Origin: an uncultured Pelagibacteraceae bacterium
Lineage (GTDB): Bacteria; Pseudomonadota; Alphaproteobacteria; Pelagibacterales; Pelagibacteraceae
DNA length: 57,626 nucleotides
Assembly: GCA_902537905.1 (NCBI GenBank)
Contig: CACBDD010000003.1
Span: 1 to 57,626, forward strand
Direction: 5' to 3'
Shown here: positions 29,503 through 39,424 of the stretch, in pieces
How the letters are laid out: the number at the start of each line of letters is the position of its first letter
How positions within the stretch are numbered: position 1 is the first letter of the stretch
Notes under the pieces: model-generated
Told to the model about the DNA's origin: nothing
What the model saw: the letters and a program-made list of their open reading frames with translations, nothing else
Databases searched by the model: none
Translations under genes and position numbers: made by a program

Positions 29503-29618
29503 GCTTATAAAAAAAACCCAATATGAACAAAAGTGAAATTGGAGTCAACCCATTTTGGACAACCCAAGTATGTAAAAATAAAGGTAATAATGATTAATAT
29601 TAGTTATATAAAATAAAC

Positions 29619-29816
29619 ATGAGTACAGAAAGCTTAAATAGAACATCCGAGATTGTAGAGACCCCCTCTCAATATGTTGATGCTCAAAAAAGGGTTAACG
29701 TGGATGTTCTAAAGCAAAGACTCATTGTAGAGAAAAAAAAAGAAAAAGTTAAGAGAACTATTATAGTTTCTTCTGTAGTTGCTTCTTTAGGAGTTTTAAC
29801 TTTTTTAACTTATTAA
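29619..29816 (+). CDS. Small C-terminally anchored membrane protein (65 aa), paralog of 45549-45764
   Basis: RVNVDVLKQRLIVEKKKEKVKRTIIVSSVVASLGVLTFLTY matches TNVNILLNRVRLDKKKSLRKKLFFSAILSALVSGLIAYLLI of the second copy. Confidence 0.7.
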   Translation: MSTESLNRTSEIVETPSQYVDAQKRVNVDVLKQRLIVEKKKEKVKRTIIVSSVVASLGVLTFLTY

Positions 29817-30809
29817 AGTTTCTAAATCTTTTTTAATAATATCTGGAATATTTATTTCTTTTTTAAGATTTTGTTTATAACGATTAAATTTATTTTGTCC
29901 TGGATACATTATTTCTTTTACACCTTTAATTTTAGGAAGTTTTTTAATTGTTTTAATATTTTCTTTAATTCTTTGATTATAATTTTTTTGAAATAAATTT
30001 GCTTTAAAAGTTATAAACAAGTGTCCAATATTTTGTGGTCCTGAAAAATCATCAAAAGGATCTTTAACTCGACCTGCATGATTTCCTCCAGTTAATACCC
30101 CACTTAAAATATCAACCATCCAAGCTAGTCCTGAACCTCTAAAACCTGCAATTGGCAATTGAACTCCTGCTAATGCTTTTTTTGCATCAATAGTTGGTTT
30201 TCCAAATTTATCTAATGCCACACCTGCAGGTATTGTTTGATTGTTCCTCGCGGCAACTCTAATTTTACCTCTGTTAATCATTGAGATTGAGGTATCTAAA
30301 ATAAAAGGAACTTTAGAACCAGTAGGGGTTCCAAAACAAATTGGATTAGTTCCAAATAATGTTTTTAATGCACCATGAGGAGCCACTGCTGGAGGAGCAT
30401 TTGTATAAATCATTGCTATTAAATTTTTCTTAACAGCTTGTTCGGCGTAATAACCTGATAAACCATAGTGACCACTATTTTTTACTGCTACCATCCCTAT
30501 ACCAGTTTTTTGTGCATGTTTAATTGCAGTTTTAATTCCAAGATCAGCAGCAACAAATCCAATACTATTATTTGCATCAATGTGGGTAATTGAAGATGAA
30601 ATTTTTTTAATTTTAATTTTTGGTTTAGGGTTAATTACTTTTTTTGAAATTCGATCACAATACATTTTAAGTCTTGATAAACCATGACCGTAGGCTCCAA
30701 CTAGTTCTGCATTGATTAACGCATTAGCTGAAATTAAAGCATGATCTTTACTTAAACCATACTTTTTAAAAATCTTAATTATTTGTTTCTTTAATAGAGG
30801 TGTTTTCAC
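29805..30809 (-). CDS. Ldh family (malate/L-lactate dehydrogenase-like, YlbC/AllD) oxidoreductase
   Basis: GAYGHGLSRLKMY, GIGMVAVKNSGHYGLSGYYAEQAV, TNAPPAVAPHGA...FGTNPICFGTP. Confidence 0.92.
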   Translation of the reverse strand: MKTPLLKKQIIKIFKKYGLSKDHALISANALINAELVGAYGHGLSRLKMYCDRISKKVINPKPKIKIKKISSSITHIDANNSIGFVAADLGIKTAIKHAQKTGIGMVAVKNSGHYGLSGYYAEQAVKKNLIAMIYTNAPPAVAPHGALKTLFGTNPICFGTPTGSKVPFILDTSISMINRGKIRVAARNNQTIPAGVALDKFGKPTIDAKKALAGVQLPIAGFRGSGLAWMVDILSGVLTGGNHAGRVKDPFDDFSGPQNIGHLFITFKANLFQKNYNQRIKENIKTIKKLPKIKGVKEIMYPGQNKFNRYKQNLKKEINIPDIIKKDLETLIS

Positions 30810-31967
30810 TTATTTGAATATTTTTAAATCTTCGTTAAAAAAATTTTTAATATCATTAATTAATAAATTTGGAACCTCTAAAGCTGCAAAATGACCACCT
30901 TTAGGAAATTTTTTCCATCTTTTAATATTAAAAATTCTGTTAACATAAGATTTTGGAGGCCATTCTAGCATTTCTTTTGGAAATTCAGCTATTGCTGTTG
31001 GAACTTTTATTTTTTTAAAATTTTTTGGAAAAGATCGACCACCTTCCTTTCTTCTTCCAAAATATATCCAAGCTGCAGTATTAAAACTATTTGTAATTAT
31101 ATAGATCATTATATTGGATATCAGCTCATCATTTGAAAATGTTTTTTCTATCTTGCCTTTATTTAAGTGAGACCAACCGTGAAATTTTTCTAAAATCCAT
31201 GCTGCAGTTCCTACAGGACTATCTATCATCGCATAAGATAAACTTTGAGGTTTTGTTGCTTGTTGGGTCCTATATCCTTCCTGCATTATTTGATCAAAAT
31301 TGAATTTTTTTTCCCATTTTTTTTCTTTATTATTTTTTGGTCCTTTAGGATGTCTGATTGGTAAGCAATTAATATGAATTCCTTTACAATTTTTTGCACT
31401 ATCAAGACCAATCCATGCAGCAATAGTTGCTCCCCAATCTCCACCTTGTACAATATAATTTTTGTGACCTAAATTTTTGACCATAAATCTATTTAATATT
31501 CTTCCAATCTTTCTGGGACCTAAAGCTTTTTTAATTGGTGTTGAAAAACCAAAACCTGGTAAAGAGGGGACAATGACGTCAAAACCATCCTCAATTTTTC
31601 CACCAAACTTTTCAGGATGAGCAAGCCTTGGAATGATGTTAAAAAACTCAATTACACTACCTGGCCAACCATGTAACAGTAACAATGGTCTTGATTTAGG
31701 ATTTTTACTTTTTTCAACAATAAAATGTAGATTTATACCATCAACATTAGTTTTATAGTTTTTAAAAGAATTGATTTTGTTTTCAAATTTATTCCAATTA
31801 TATTTTGAAACCCAATATTTAGATATTTTTTTTAAAAAATTATAATTAGTTCCATATTCCCATCCATCTACATTTTGCATCATCTTCCATGGATAGGCTC
31901 TTACTTTTTTATAGATATTATTAAGTGTGCTTTTAGGCACACTTATCTTATATGGTTTGATCATCAA
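30810..31967 (-). CDS. Epoxide hydrolase family protein (EHN N-terminal domain plus alpha/beta hydrolase)
   Basis: WEYGTNYNFLKKISKYWVSKYNW; LLLHGWPGSVIEFFNIIP; VQGGDWGATIAAW; GGHFAALEVP. Confidence 0.88.
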   Translation of the reverse strand: MMIKPYKISVPKSTLNNIYKKVRAYPWKMMQNVDGWEYGTNYNFLKKISKYWVSKYNWNKFENKINSFKNYKTNVDGINLHFIVEKSKNPKSRPLLLLHGWPGSVIEFFNIIPRLAHPEKFGGKIEDGFDVIVPSLPGFGFSTPIKKALGPRKIGRILNRFMVKNLGHKNYIVQGGDWGATIAAWIGLDSAKNCKGIHINCLPIRHPKGPKNNKEKKWEKKFNFDQIMQEGYRTQQATKPQSLSYAMIDSPVGTAAWILEKFHGWSHLNKGKIEKTFSNDELISNIMIYIITNSFNTAAWIYFGRRKEGGRSFPKNFKKIKVPTAIAEFPKEMLEWPPKSYVNRIFNIKRWKKFPKGGHFAALEVPNLLINDIKNFFNEDLKIFK

Positions 31968-33455
31968 TTAATTATGACTTATCCAGATTGTTTTTGTTTG
32001 TAGAAACGAATTTAAAGCCTCAGTACCTTGATCTCTACTTAGGGATCCTGATTGCTTATATCCTCCAAAAGGAGTTTTAATATCTCCCTCAGAAAAAGTA
32101 TTCACTGAAACGGTTCCGCAAGGTAAGCTTTTAGCTAAATGAAATGCTCTGTTTATGTCTTGAGTAAATACACTTGCATGCAATCCGTATTTAGAATTAC
32201 TTGCAATTTTCAACGCTTCTTCATCATTTTTTACAGTTAAAACACCAAGCACTGGTCCAAAAATTTCCTCTTGAGCTATGGTCATATTTTCTTTTAATCC
32301 ATCAAATAAGGTTGGTTTTGCATAAAAACCTTTTTTGCTTTTGCTTGAAACACCTCCGGATAACAGTTTTGCTCCTTCGTCTATACCTTTTTGAATATAT
32401 CCATCAACAGTTTGCAAATGACCTTTTGAAATCATGGATCCCATATTCGATTTAAGATCTAATGGGTCTCCTACTTTTAACTTTTTAACTTTTTTAATAA
32501 CTTTATCTAAAAATTCATCTTTAACTTTTTTATGAACTATTTGTCTCATATTTGCTGAACAGTTTTGTCCACCATTCCAAAATGCAGAATTCATAGCATT
32601 ATCTATCAGATCATCAGTGATTTTAGCATCTTCTAAAACTATAAATGGACTTTTTCCTCCCATCTCTAATGCTACAGGTTTTAAATTACTTTCACTTGAA
32701 TATTTTAAAAAGTATCCTCCAACTTCAGTTGAACCTGTAAAAGAAACTGCATCAACATCTTTGTGTCGACCTAAAGCTTCACCAACATCACCATAACCTG
32801 GAAGCACGTTCAAAACTCCATCTGGTATTCCTGCTTCTTTTCCAATTTGAGCAACTCTAATTGCTGTAAGAGGTGTATCTTCTGCTGGCTTAATTATTAC
32901 CGAACAACCAGCTGCAAGAGCTGGTGCCATTTTCCATACAGCCATCATTAAAGGAAAGTTCCAAGGAACAATTCCAGCAACAACCCCAATTGGTTCTTTA
33001 ACAATTAAACTAGTAATAGAGGGTTCTGTTGGACCAACTTTTCCAAATACCTTATCAATTAATTCTCCATACCATTGAAAATGCATTGGCGCATCATTTG
33101 CAACTTCATTAATACAATCTGTTATTAGTTTACCTGTATCAATACATTCTAGAACTGAATTTTCGTCACCATGTTTTCTAAGTAATTCAGCAAATTTTAA
33201 TAAAACTTCTTTCCTATGCTCAGGTGAACTTTTAGACCAAACTCCACTATTAAAAGCTTTTCTTGAAACTTTAACTGCTAAGTCAACATCTTTATGATTA
33301 CATTTTGCAACAGCACAAAGTTTTTTACCAGTTGCAGGATTGATTGTTTCAAATTTTTTTCCATCAATTGCATTCACATATTTTCCGTTAATAAACGCTC
33401 TTCCTTCAAATTTAATTTTACTGGCTATTACTTTATATTTGTTACCTGAGCTCAT
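31968..33455 (-). CDS. NAD(P)-dependent aldehyde dehydrogenase
   Basis: VPWNFPLMMAVWKMAPALAAGCSVIIKPAEDTP, FTGSTEVGG, ALEMGGKSPFIV, NGGQNCSANMR, EIFGPVL. Confidence 0.94.
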   Translation of the reverse strand: MSSGNKYKVIASKIKFEGRAFINGKYVNAIDGKKFETINPATGKKLCAVAKCNHKDVDLAVKVSRKAFNSGVWSKSSPEHRKEVLLKFAELLRKHGDENSVLECIDTGKLITDCINEVANDAPMHFQWYGELIDKVFGKVGPTEPSITSLIVKEPIGVVAGIVPWNFPLMMAVWKMAPALAAGCSVIIKPAEDTPLTAIRVAQIGKEAGIPDGVLNVLPGYGDVGEALGRHKDVDAVSFTGSTEVGGYFLKYSSESNLKPVALEMGGKSPFIVLEDAKITDDLIDNAMNSAFWNGGQNCSANMRQIVHKKVKDEFLDKVIKKVKKLKVGDPLDLKSNMGSMISKGHLQTVDGYIQKGIDEGAKLLSGGVSSKSKKGFYAKPTLFDGLKENMTIAQEEIFGPVLGVLTVKNDEEALKIASNSKYGLHASVFTQDINRAFHLAKSLPCGTVSVNTFSEGDIKTPFGGYKQSGSLSRDQGTEALNSFLQTKTIWISHN

Positions 33456-33675
33456 AAATTTTTCCTATAAATTGTATTTATTTTATTTTTAAATTTAGTC
33501 TAAGGCACCTTGAAACTAAAATAAATAGATTAACCATCAAATTATTAATACAACTTTTAATTGTAATCCCATTTTGATTAGACAAGTTTTTTTTTGTGTG
33601 TACTTCCTGTGTAAACTTAATTAGGCTTAAATTAATTTAAATTGAAACTTTTAATTAACTAAGAGGAGAAATAAA

Positions 33676-34716
33676 ATGTTTATTAAAACAATTAGCAAGA
33701 CACTTATCAAAGTGGTTGCGATTATTTTCTTTGCACAAGCTGCTTATGCAGAAATAACTCTTAAGCTTGGAACTACTGGTAGATTGGGTATGCCAATTGG
33801 TGACGCAATAGATCAGGCGCTGATACCAGCTATGGAGAAAGCATCTGGAGGTAAAATGAAAATTGAACCTCATTATCAAAGAAGCTTATGCGCAGAACAA
33901 AAATGTGGTGAACAAGCTAACCAAGGACTTATAGCTTTGTGGACTAGTTCTACTGCAAACTACGGTAACTTTGGGCCTGAATTAGCAATTTTCGATTTGC
34001 CGTTTATTTTCAAATCATTAGAGGATGCTAAAAGAATTTCAGATGAATGGTTAGCTGAAAGACAATGTAAACTAGCTCTTGAGAATGCTGGTCATATTTG
34101 CCTATCTGTATATTCAAGTGGAGGATTTAGACAGCTTGGAAATGCAACTAAACCTGTTCATGAACCAGATGACATGAAAGGACTTAAGTGGAGAACTACT
34201 AAAAGTCCAGTTGAGTTCATGTTAGTTAAAAACTGGGGTGCAACACCAACACCTTATGACTGGAGCCAATTATATCAAGGTCTTCAATCAGGTGTAGTAG
34301 AAGGTCAGTATGTTGCTAGTCCATGGCAGCATGTAGCAAAACTTCATGAAGTTGCGAAATATTTCACTGAGATCGGAGGAATGTGGTCTGGAAATATTTT
34401 AGCGATGGATGCTAAACAGTACAATGCATTGTCTGACCAACAAAGAAAATGGTTACACGAAGCAGCTGATGCTTATGGAGAAAAAGTAAACGAGTTGGAT
34501 AACGCTTGGATTAAAAATGGTGAAGATGCAATTAAAGCATCTGCCAAAGAGTGGTATGTACCAACAGAAGCGGAAATGACTAAGTGGAGAGCAGGCGCAA
34601 TCGGTGCTTGGTTAGACGCTAAAGGTACTTTTGAACCAGAAGTAGCTAAAAGAGTACTTCTAGAACAAGGTATGGATGGATTTGTAGCTCAGTTAGAGAA
34701 AGCTGGAGCTCTATAA
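33676..34716 (+). CDS. TRAP transporter substrate-binding protein (DctP family)
   Basis: Signal peptide; DLPFIFKSLEDAKRI...GLKWRTTKSPVEFMLVKNWGATPTPYDWSQLYQGLQSGVVEGQY. Confidence 0.93.
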   Translation: MFIKTISKTLIKVVAIIFFAQAAYAEITLKLGTTGRLGMPIGDAIDQALIPAMEKASGGKMKIEPHYQRSLCAEQKCGEQANQGLIALWTSSTANYGNFGPELAIFDLPFIFKSLEDAKRISDEWLAERQCKLALENAGHICLSVYSSGGFRQLGNATKPVHEPDDMKGLKWRTTKSPVEFMLVKNWGATPTPYDWSQLYQGLQSGVVEGQYVASPWQHVAKLHEVAKYFTEIGGMWSGNILAMDAKQYNALSDQQRKWLHEAADAYGEKVNELDNAWIKNGEDAIKASAKEWYVPTEAEMTKWRAGAIGAWLDAKGTFEPEVAKRVLLEQGMDGFVAQLEKAGAL

Positions 34717-34735
34717 TCTTCAAACAAAACTATGT

Positions 34736-34774
34736 AAAGACCATTTAGTTCTATTTTAGAATTAGATGGTCTTT
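34736..34774 (+). other. Intercistronic stem-loop between DctP and DctM genes
   Basis: 17-bp stem (two G-U) AAAGACCATTTAGTTCT / AGAATTAGATGGTCTTT with 5-nt loop ATTTT. Confidence 0.8.
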
Positions 34775-34805
34775 ATCTAAAAAAAATCATAACTTATAAA
34801 TATTT

Positions 34806-36089
34806 ATGGAAAGTATTATTTTACTCGTAGTACTCCTTTTTCTAATTTTATTAGGAGCTCCTATTGGTTTTATATTAATACTGATACCATTTGTTTATAT
34901 TCTATTAACAGATGCTGTACCTCTTGTTTTAATTCCTAGTCAAATGTTTACCGCCATAGACTCGGTTCCATTGACTGCTATTGCATTCTTTATGTTAACA
35001 GGTGAGTTAATGACAAGTGCAACAATCACTGACCGTTTAGTTGCTTTAAGTAGAGCATTAATTGGACGTATAAGAGGCGGGTTGGCTCAAGTTAATGTTT
35101 TAGTGAGTATGTTTTTTGCGGGCATGAATGGTTCTGTTGTAGCAGATACTGCAACAGTTGGAGCATTAGTTTTACCAGCTATGAAAAAAGCTGGATATCC
35201 TGCTGCATTTTCAGCTGCGGTTACAGGTGTAAGTTCCACTATAGGAGGAATTATTCCACCTAGTATCATGATGATTGTACTTGCTAATGCAACTGAGATT
35301 TCTATTGCATCATTATTTGCAGCTGGGATTGTTCCAGGTATCTTGATTGGTGTTGTGATCATGGTAATCAATCATTACTTTGCAGTTAAATATAATTTCG
35401 AGCGTAGCGATGAACCATTCTCAGTTCGTCGAGCTGGTAAAGAATTATATCGTTCTTCATTTGCTCTATTAATACCTTTAGTTTTAGTGGGTTCAGTAAT
35501 GGGAGGTGTCGCATCGGTTGTTGAGGCAGGAGCTATTACTGCATTAGTTGCATTGTTTACGGGTGTATTTGTTTACCGAACTATTAAATGGAAAGATTGT
35601 ACAGGGGCTTTCCGAAGAGCATTCCGTAATTCAGCAATGGTTTTTATTATAATAGCTGCCTCAGGACCTTTCAGTTGGTTACTTACTTCTCTTGGTGCAA
35701 TTGGCGATCTTGAAGCTTGGCTTTTAGGCTTAGCGGATTCTCCAATATTATTTATTTTAGCTTTAATATTATTTATTTTTCTTCTTGGAACGGTAATGGA
35801 CTCAGCAGTTAACATTATCATTGTTGGTCCAGTGCTTGTAAATGTTATGTCTCAAGCAGGTTTTCCTGAGGTGCAAGCAGCCATGGTTGTAATAGTAGGA
35901 TTTTTGATAGGATCAGTTACACCACCAGTTGGGGTTGCGTACTTTACATCTGCAACTATAGCACAAGTTCGTTTAGAAAAAGTAGCTGTTGCTTTAATTC
36001 CTTATCTTGTTGGTCTTTTTTTACTTTTATTTTTTATATTAGTTGTTCCAGAATTAACAATGTTCCTTCCAAACTTATTGAGTAATTAA
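34806..36089 (+). CDS. TRAP transporter large permease (DctM)
   Basis: GAPIGFILILIPFVYILL...FFAGMNGSVVADTATVGALVLPAMKKAGYPAAFSAAVTGVSSTIGGIIPPSI. Confidence 0.95.
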   Translation: MESIILLVVLLFLILLGAPIGFILILIPFVYILLTDAVPLVLIPSQMFTAIDSVPLTAIAFFMLTGELMTSATITDRLVALSRALIGRIRGGLAQVNVLVSMFFAGMNGSVVADTATVGALVLPAMKKAGYPAAFSAAVTGVSSTIGGIIPPSIMMIVLANATEISIASLFAAGIVPGILIGVVIMVINHYFAVKYNFERSDEPFSVRRAGKELYRSSFALLIPLVLVGSVMGGVASVVEAGAITALVALFTGVFVYRTIKWKDCTGAFRRAFRNSAMVFIIIAASGPFSWLLTSLGAIGDLEAWLLGLADSPILFILALILFIFLLGTVMDSAVNIIIVGPVLVNVMSQAGFPEVQAAMVVIVGFLIGSVTPPVGVAYFTSATIAQVRLEKVAVALIPYLVGLFLLLFFILVVPELTMFLPNLLSN

Positions 36090-36598
36090 TGATAAAATTT
36101 TTAAATAGTATTGATCGTTTTATTCATCGTATGTTGGAAGCTATGTGCTCACTCTTGTTGGCTGCTATGGTTGGTTTCACACTTTACAATGTTACAATGC
36201 GATATGTATTTAATAACCCTCCTGTTTGGGGGGATTTGCTAACAGTATTAAGTAATATTTGGTTAATGTTTATAGCGCTCTCTTTAACAGCTAGAGATAA
36301 TGAACATGTAGCTTTAAATTTAATTTATGAAAAATTGCCAGAGCGACTTTCATTATACATACGCCAGTTTTGGAAAATTATGATTATGATAATTGGTGTA
36401 GTCTTAATTATTTATGGAATTGAACTTGTAGAGGGTATGCGAGGTAAGTATTGGGAAATGTGGTATTTAGAAATTAGTATGCAAGGTATTGAGTTTAAAC
36501 CAAATTATATGCCAAAAAAATACGCAGTCGCTATCCTACCGTTAGCCGGATTTTTGACTACCATTGGTGCTGCCATTGGTTTTATAAAAAAGGTCTAG
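36089..36598 (+). CDS. TRAP transporter small permease (DctQ)
   Basis: 169 aa, 4 TM; NVTMRYVFNNPPVWGDLLTVLSNIWLMFIALSLTARDNEHVAL; TAATGA overlap with dctM. Confidence 0.9.
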   Translation: MIKFLNSIDRFIHRMLEAMCSLLLAAMVGFTLYNVTMRYVFNNPPVWGDLLTVLSNIWLMFIALSLTARDNEHVALNLIYEKLPERLSLYIRQFWKIMIMIIGVVLIIYGIELVEGMRGKYWEMWYLEISMQGIEFKPNYMPKKYAVAILPLAGFLTTIGAAIGFIKKV

Positions 36599-36614
36599 TT
36601 TTTTAAAAGTTTGC

Positions 36615-38540
36615 TTAACCTTTGCCTCTCCAAGGAATAGTCTTATCTATTATTTTTCTTAAAGATATATCAAATAAAAGACCCAGCATACCCATTATGA
36701 AAATTGTTATCCAAATAACTTCATACTGAAAGTATTTTTTTGCAACATTTTCAACAAAACCAATACCAGTTGTACCTGCTAGAAATTCTGCAGCAACAAG
36801 CGTTCCCCAGCACATACCTACTGCAACTCTAATTCCTGTAAGAATTTCAGGAAGTGAATTAGGGAAAATCACATATCTTAAAATTTGTTTTTTAGTAGCA
36901 CCTAATGAATGTGCGGCATGTATTTTTGAAAGCTGTGTTCCAGATGCACCAGCTCTTGCAGAAATAATCATAATTGAAAGTGAGACCATGAATAATAGAA
37001 ATATTTTACCTGTATTATCTATTCCAAGAACTGAAATAATCAATGGCGCCCAAGCTAACGGTGGAACAGGTCTGTATAATTCGATTAAAGGATCAAAGAA
37101 GCCTTTCGCAAATCGATTTAGACCCATAAATAATCCTAATGGCACCCCAATAAGAATTCCAAACACTAAACCTAAAAATACTCTTAAGAATGAGTCCCAT
37201 ATGTGTCCATACGGAACAGGTACTTTAAATAATTTAAAGTCACCAGTAACAACTTTTAAAACGTTACTTTTAAAGTTTTCTTTTACAATTCCATCTTTTG
37301 TATGCACTGGATATTCACCAGGCAACATATCTGCTATCCAATCTGGTAAAATGAAGCCTATCATTTTACTTACATCAACCATTTCAATCCATAAAAGAGG
37401 AATATTTTTGTACCCAACACTTGGTTTAGACATCAATACAAACTTATTAAATGTATCTGATGGTTTAGGTAACCATCTACCTGAACCTTGTTCAGAGCAT
37501 GTTGGTCCACTTGCTACAATTGTACCTGCTGGAAATAGAAGAATATCAATTAATCTTAATCCACCTTGCTCTTTATTTTGTAATTCATCAAATTCCATTA
37601 TTGCTGCTTTCATTTCGTTTAACGCATTAGGAGGATAAATGCTCGCAAACTCTATTCTTCTTGCAATTTTAACAATATTTTTTGCATAGTCAGATGCTAT
37701 TTCTGCACTGTCATCTAAACCTTTTCTGTAAGCTTTAATATCATCTTTAAGTTGTTTGATTGAGCTTTTGAATTGTGGGTTATGATTTTTTAATTTAAAA
37801 AATTTGTCGTCAATTTTTTTTAGTTCTGCTGCAGCTGCATTAAATTTTAAGCCTTTGATAGTTTGTGGTGCAGTTGGTATTTCAATAGTATTTTCAATTG
37901 TACCTGTTCCAGAGTCTATTGTGGTAATTCCCCAGCCACCTTGTTCATCAATAAGTTTTTGTCTTTCAGTTTTTTGAGCATCTGTCTCAAATGGATAATC
38001 TTTCTTTTGGAAATTTGAACTTAGAAGTTTTATCTCTTCTGTTATTTCTTGAAGTTTAATTTTGGTATCCATTTCCATTAACTCTTCACTTGTTAAAAAT
38101 GGAATTAATTTTGAAGTTCTATCAATATAACTTACAAGGATTGTTTTTTGTTGATCATTTAGATCAGGAGATCCATTTATTTCATTTGCAATTTTTGTAA
38201 GATTTTTATTTTCAATTTTAATGATGGATGTACTTTTGAATTCTCTTTCTTCAATAGGGAACTGATATTTTAGACCTAATAACGACTCATTAATTTTAGC
38301 AACCTGGCATAATTCATTTGCTGATTTTGGATAAAAACCTTTTGCAATATCCCATGAATAATAAAGCCACAGCATCAGGATTGCACTACTACCGACAATT
38401 ACCCAGTGCGTTCCACCTTTAGCTCTTTCTGGGTTTCCAAAAACGGCATCTACTTTTTCAGTTCTGATTAATCTTCTTCCATATAGAATACATCCAATAA
38501 CTGAAACGATAATTAGTATTGTTACAAATTGGGTTAACAT
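36615..38540 (-). CDS. Taurine/nitrate-type ABC permease (TauC-like) with large N-terminal region
   Basis: C-terminal permease with EAA loop (AAHSLGATKKQILRYVIFPNSLPEILTGIRVAVGMCWGTLVAAEFL); about 400-aa N-terminal region. Confidence 0.88.
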   Translation of the reverse strand: MLTQFVTILIIVSVIGCILYGRRLIRTEKVDAVFGNPERAKGGTHWVIVGSSAILMLWLYYSWDIAKGFYPKSANELCQVAKINESLLGLKYQFPIEEREFKSTSIIKIENKNLTKIANEINGSPDLNDQQKTILVSYIDRTSKLIPFLTSEELMEMDTKIKLQEITEEIKLLSSNFQKKDYPFETDAQKTERQKLIDEQGGWGITTIDSGTGTIENTIEIPTAPQTIKGLKFNAAAAELKKIDDKFFKLKNHNPQFKSSIKQLKDDIKAYRKGLDDSAEIASDYAKNIVKIARRIEFASIYPPNALNEMKAAIMEFDELQNKEQGGLRLIDILLFPAGTIVASGPTCSEQGSGRWLPKPSDTFNKFVLMSKPSVGYKNIPLLWIEMVDVSKMIGFILPDWIADMLPGEYPVHTKDGIVKENFKSNVLKVVTGDFKLFKVPVPYGHIWDSFLRVFLGLVFGILIGVPLGLFMGLNRFAKGFFDPLIELYRPVPPLAWAPLIISVLGIDNTGKIFLLFMVSLSIMIISARAGASGTQLSKIHAAHSLGATKKQILRYVIFPNSLPEILTGIRVAVGMCWGTLVAAEFLAGTTGIGFVENVAKKYFQYEVIWITIFIMGMLGLLFDISLRKIIDKTIPWRGKG

Positions 38541-39337
38541 TAATTATCTTTCCCCATTATCTCTTCTTCCATATTCCAAATCATGGATAAAATTTCTTCT
38601 CTAGTAGATGAAAATTCTTTATTTTTTTTAATTTCTCTTAAATCTTGAGTAAGACCCATTTCAGCAAATGGAAGATTATACTCTTTATGTATTCTTCCAG
38701 GTCTTGGTGCCATAACATATAATCTTTCACCAAGTAAAAGAGCTTCTTCAACTGAGTGGGTAATTAAGATAATTGTTTTTCCAGTTTCTTTCCAAATTTT
38801 TAAAACTAATGACTGCATCTTTTCTCTTGTTAATGCATCCAATGCACCTAATGGTTCATCCATTAAAATTAAATCAGGATCATTGATAAGGCATCTTGCA
38901 AGAGCAACTCTTTGCTGCATACCCCCAGATAATTGATAAGTTGGAGTGTTACCAAATCCTTTTAATCCAACTATATCTAGCCATTCCTCAACTTTTTTTG
39001 CTGTTACTTCTGGATCTTCTTTTTTCATACGAAGACCAAAGTTCACGTTTTCAGCAACTGTTAACCATTCAAATAAAGCACCTTGTTGAAATACCATTCC
39101 TCTTTCAACACCAGGTCCATCTATCTCATTATTGTTTAAAGTAATTTTTCCTGAAGTCGGTCTTAAAAAACCAGCAGTAATATTAAGTAAAGTTGTTTTT
39201 CCGCAACCAGAAGGACCAAGAACTGTAAGTAGCTCTCCTTTTTTTAAGGTAAAACTAACATCTTTTAATGCATGAACTGTTTCTCCTTTTGGAGTTTTAA
39301 AAATCATATTTAGATTTTGAGAAACAAGATCACTCAT
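38540..39337 (-). CDS. Taurine/nitrate-type ABC transporter ATPase (TauB-like)
   Basis: Walker A GPSGCGKTT, LSGGMQQRVALARCLI, LILMDEPLGALDALTREKMQ, ITHSVEEALLLGERLYVM. Confidence 0.92.
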   Translation of the reverse strand: MSDLVSQNLNMIFKTPKGETVHALKDVSFTLKKGELLTVLGPSGCGKTTLLNITAGFLRPTSGKITLNNNEIDGPGVERGMVFQQGALFEWLTVAENVNFGLRMKKEDPEVTAKKVEEWLDIVGLKGFGNTPTYQLSGGMQQRVALARCLINDPDLILMDEPLGALDALTREKMQSLVLKIWKETGKTIILITHSVEEALLLGERLYVMAPRPGRIHKEYNLPFAEMGLTQDLREIKKNKEFSSTREEILSMIWNMEEEIMGKDN

Positions 39338-39367
39338 AGCGCCCTTATATTAGAAATTTTTTAAAAA

Positions 39368-39402
39368 AAATAGGCACTAATTATTTAAATCAGTGCCTAT
39401 TT
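39368..39402 (-). terminator. Rho-independent-type terminator between tauA-like and tauB-like genes
   Basis: 11-bp stem AAATAGGCACT / AGTGCCTATTT; on the minus strand it is followed directly by a T-run (..CCTATTTTTTTTAAAAAA). Confidence 0.82.
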
Positions 39403-39424
39403 AAAAAGTTTTAAACCTTTAGAA

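Noticed and set aside
33456-33675. Possible riboswitch or ncRNA in the ALDH/TRAP intergenic region
   Set aside because: Region is 220 nt but very AT-rich with no convincing conserved fold recognised; only the short shared element is reported.
35087-35821. Two minus-strand ORFs opposite dctM
   Set aside because: Antisense shadow ORFs of a highly conserved TRAP permease.
36988-37638. 216-aa plus-strand ORF inside the TauC-like permease gene
   Set aside because: Long but antisense to a convincing permease; low-complexity Asn/Pro/Ile-rich translation without recognisable domain.
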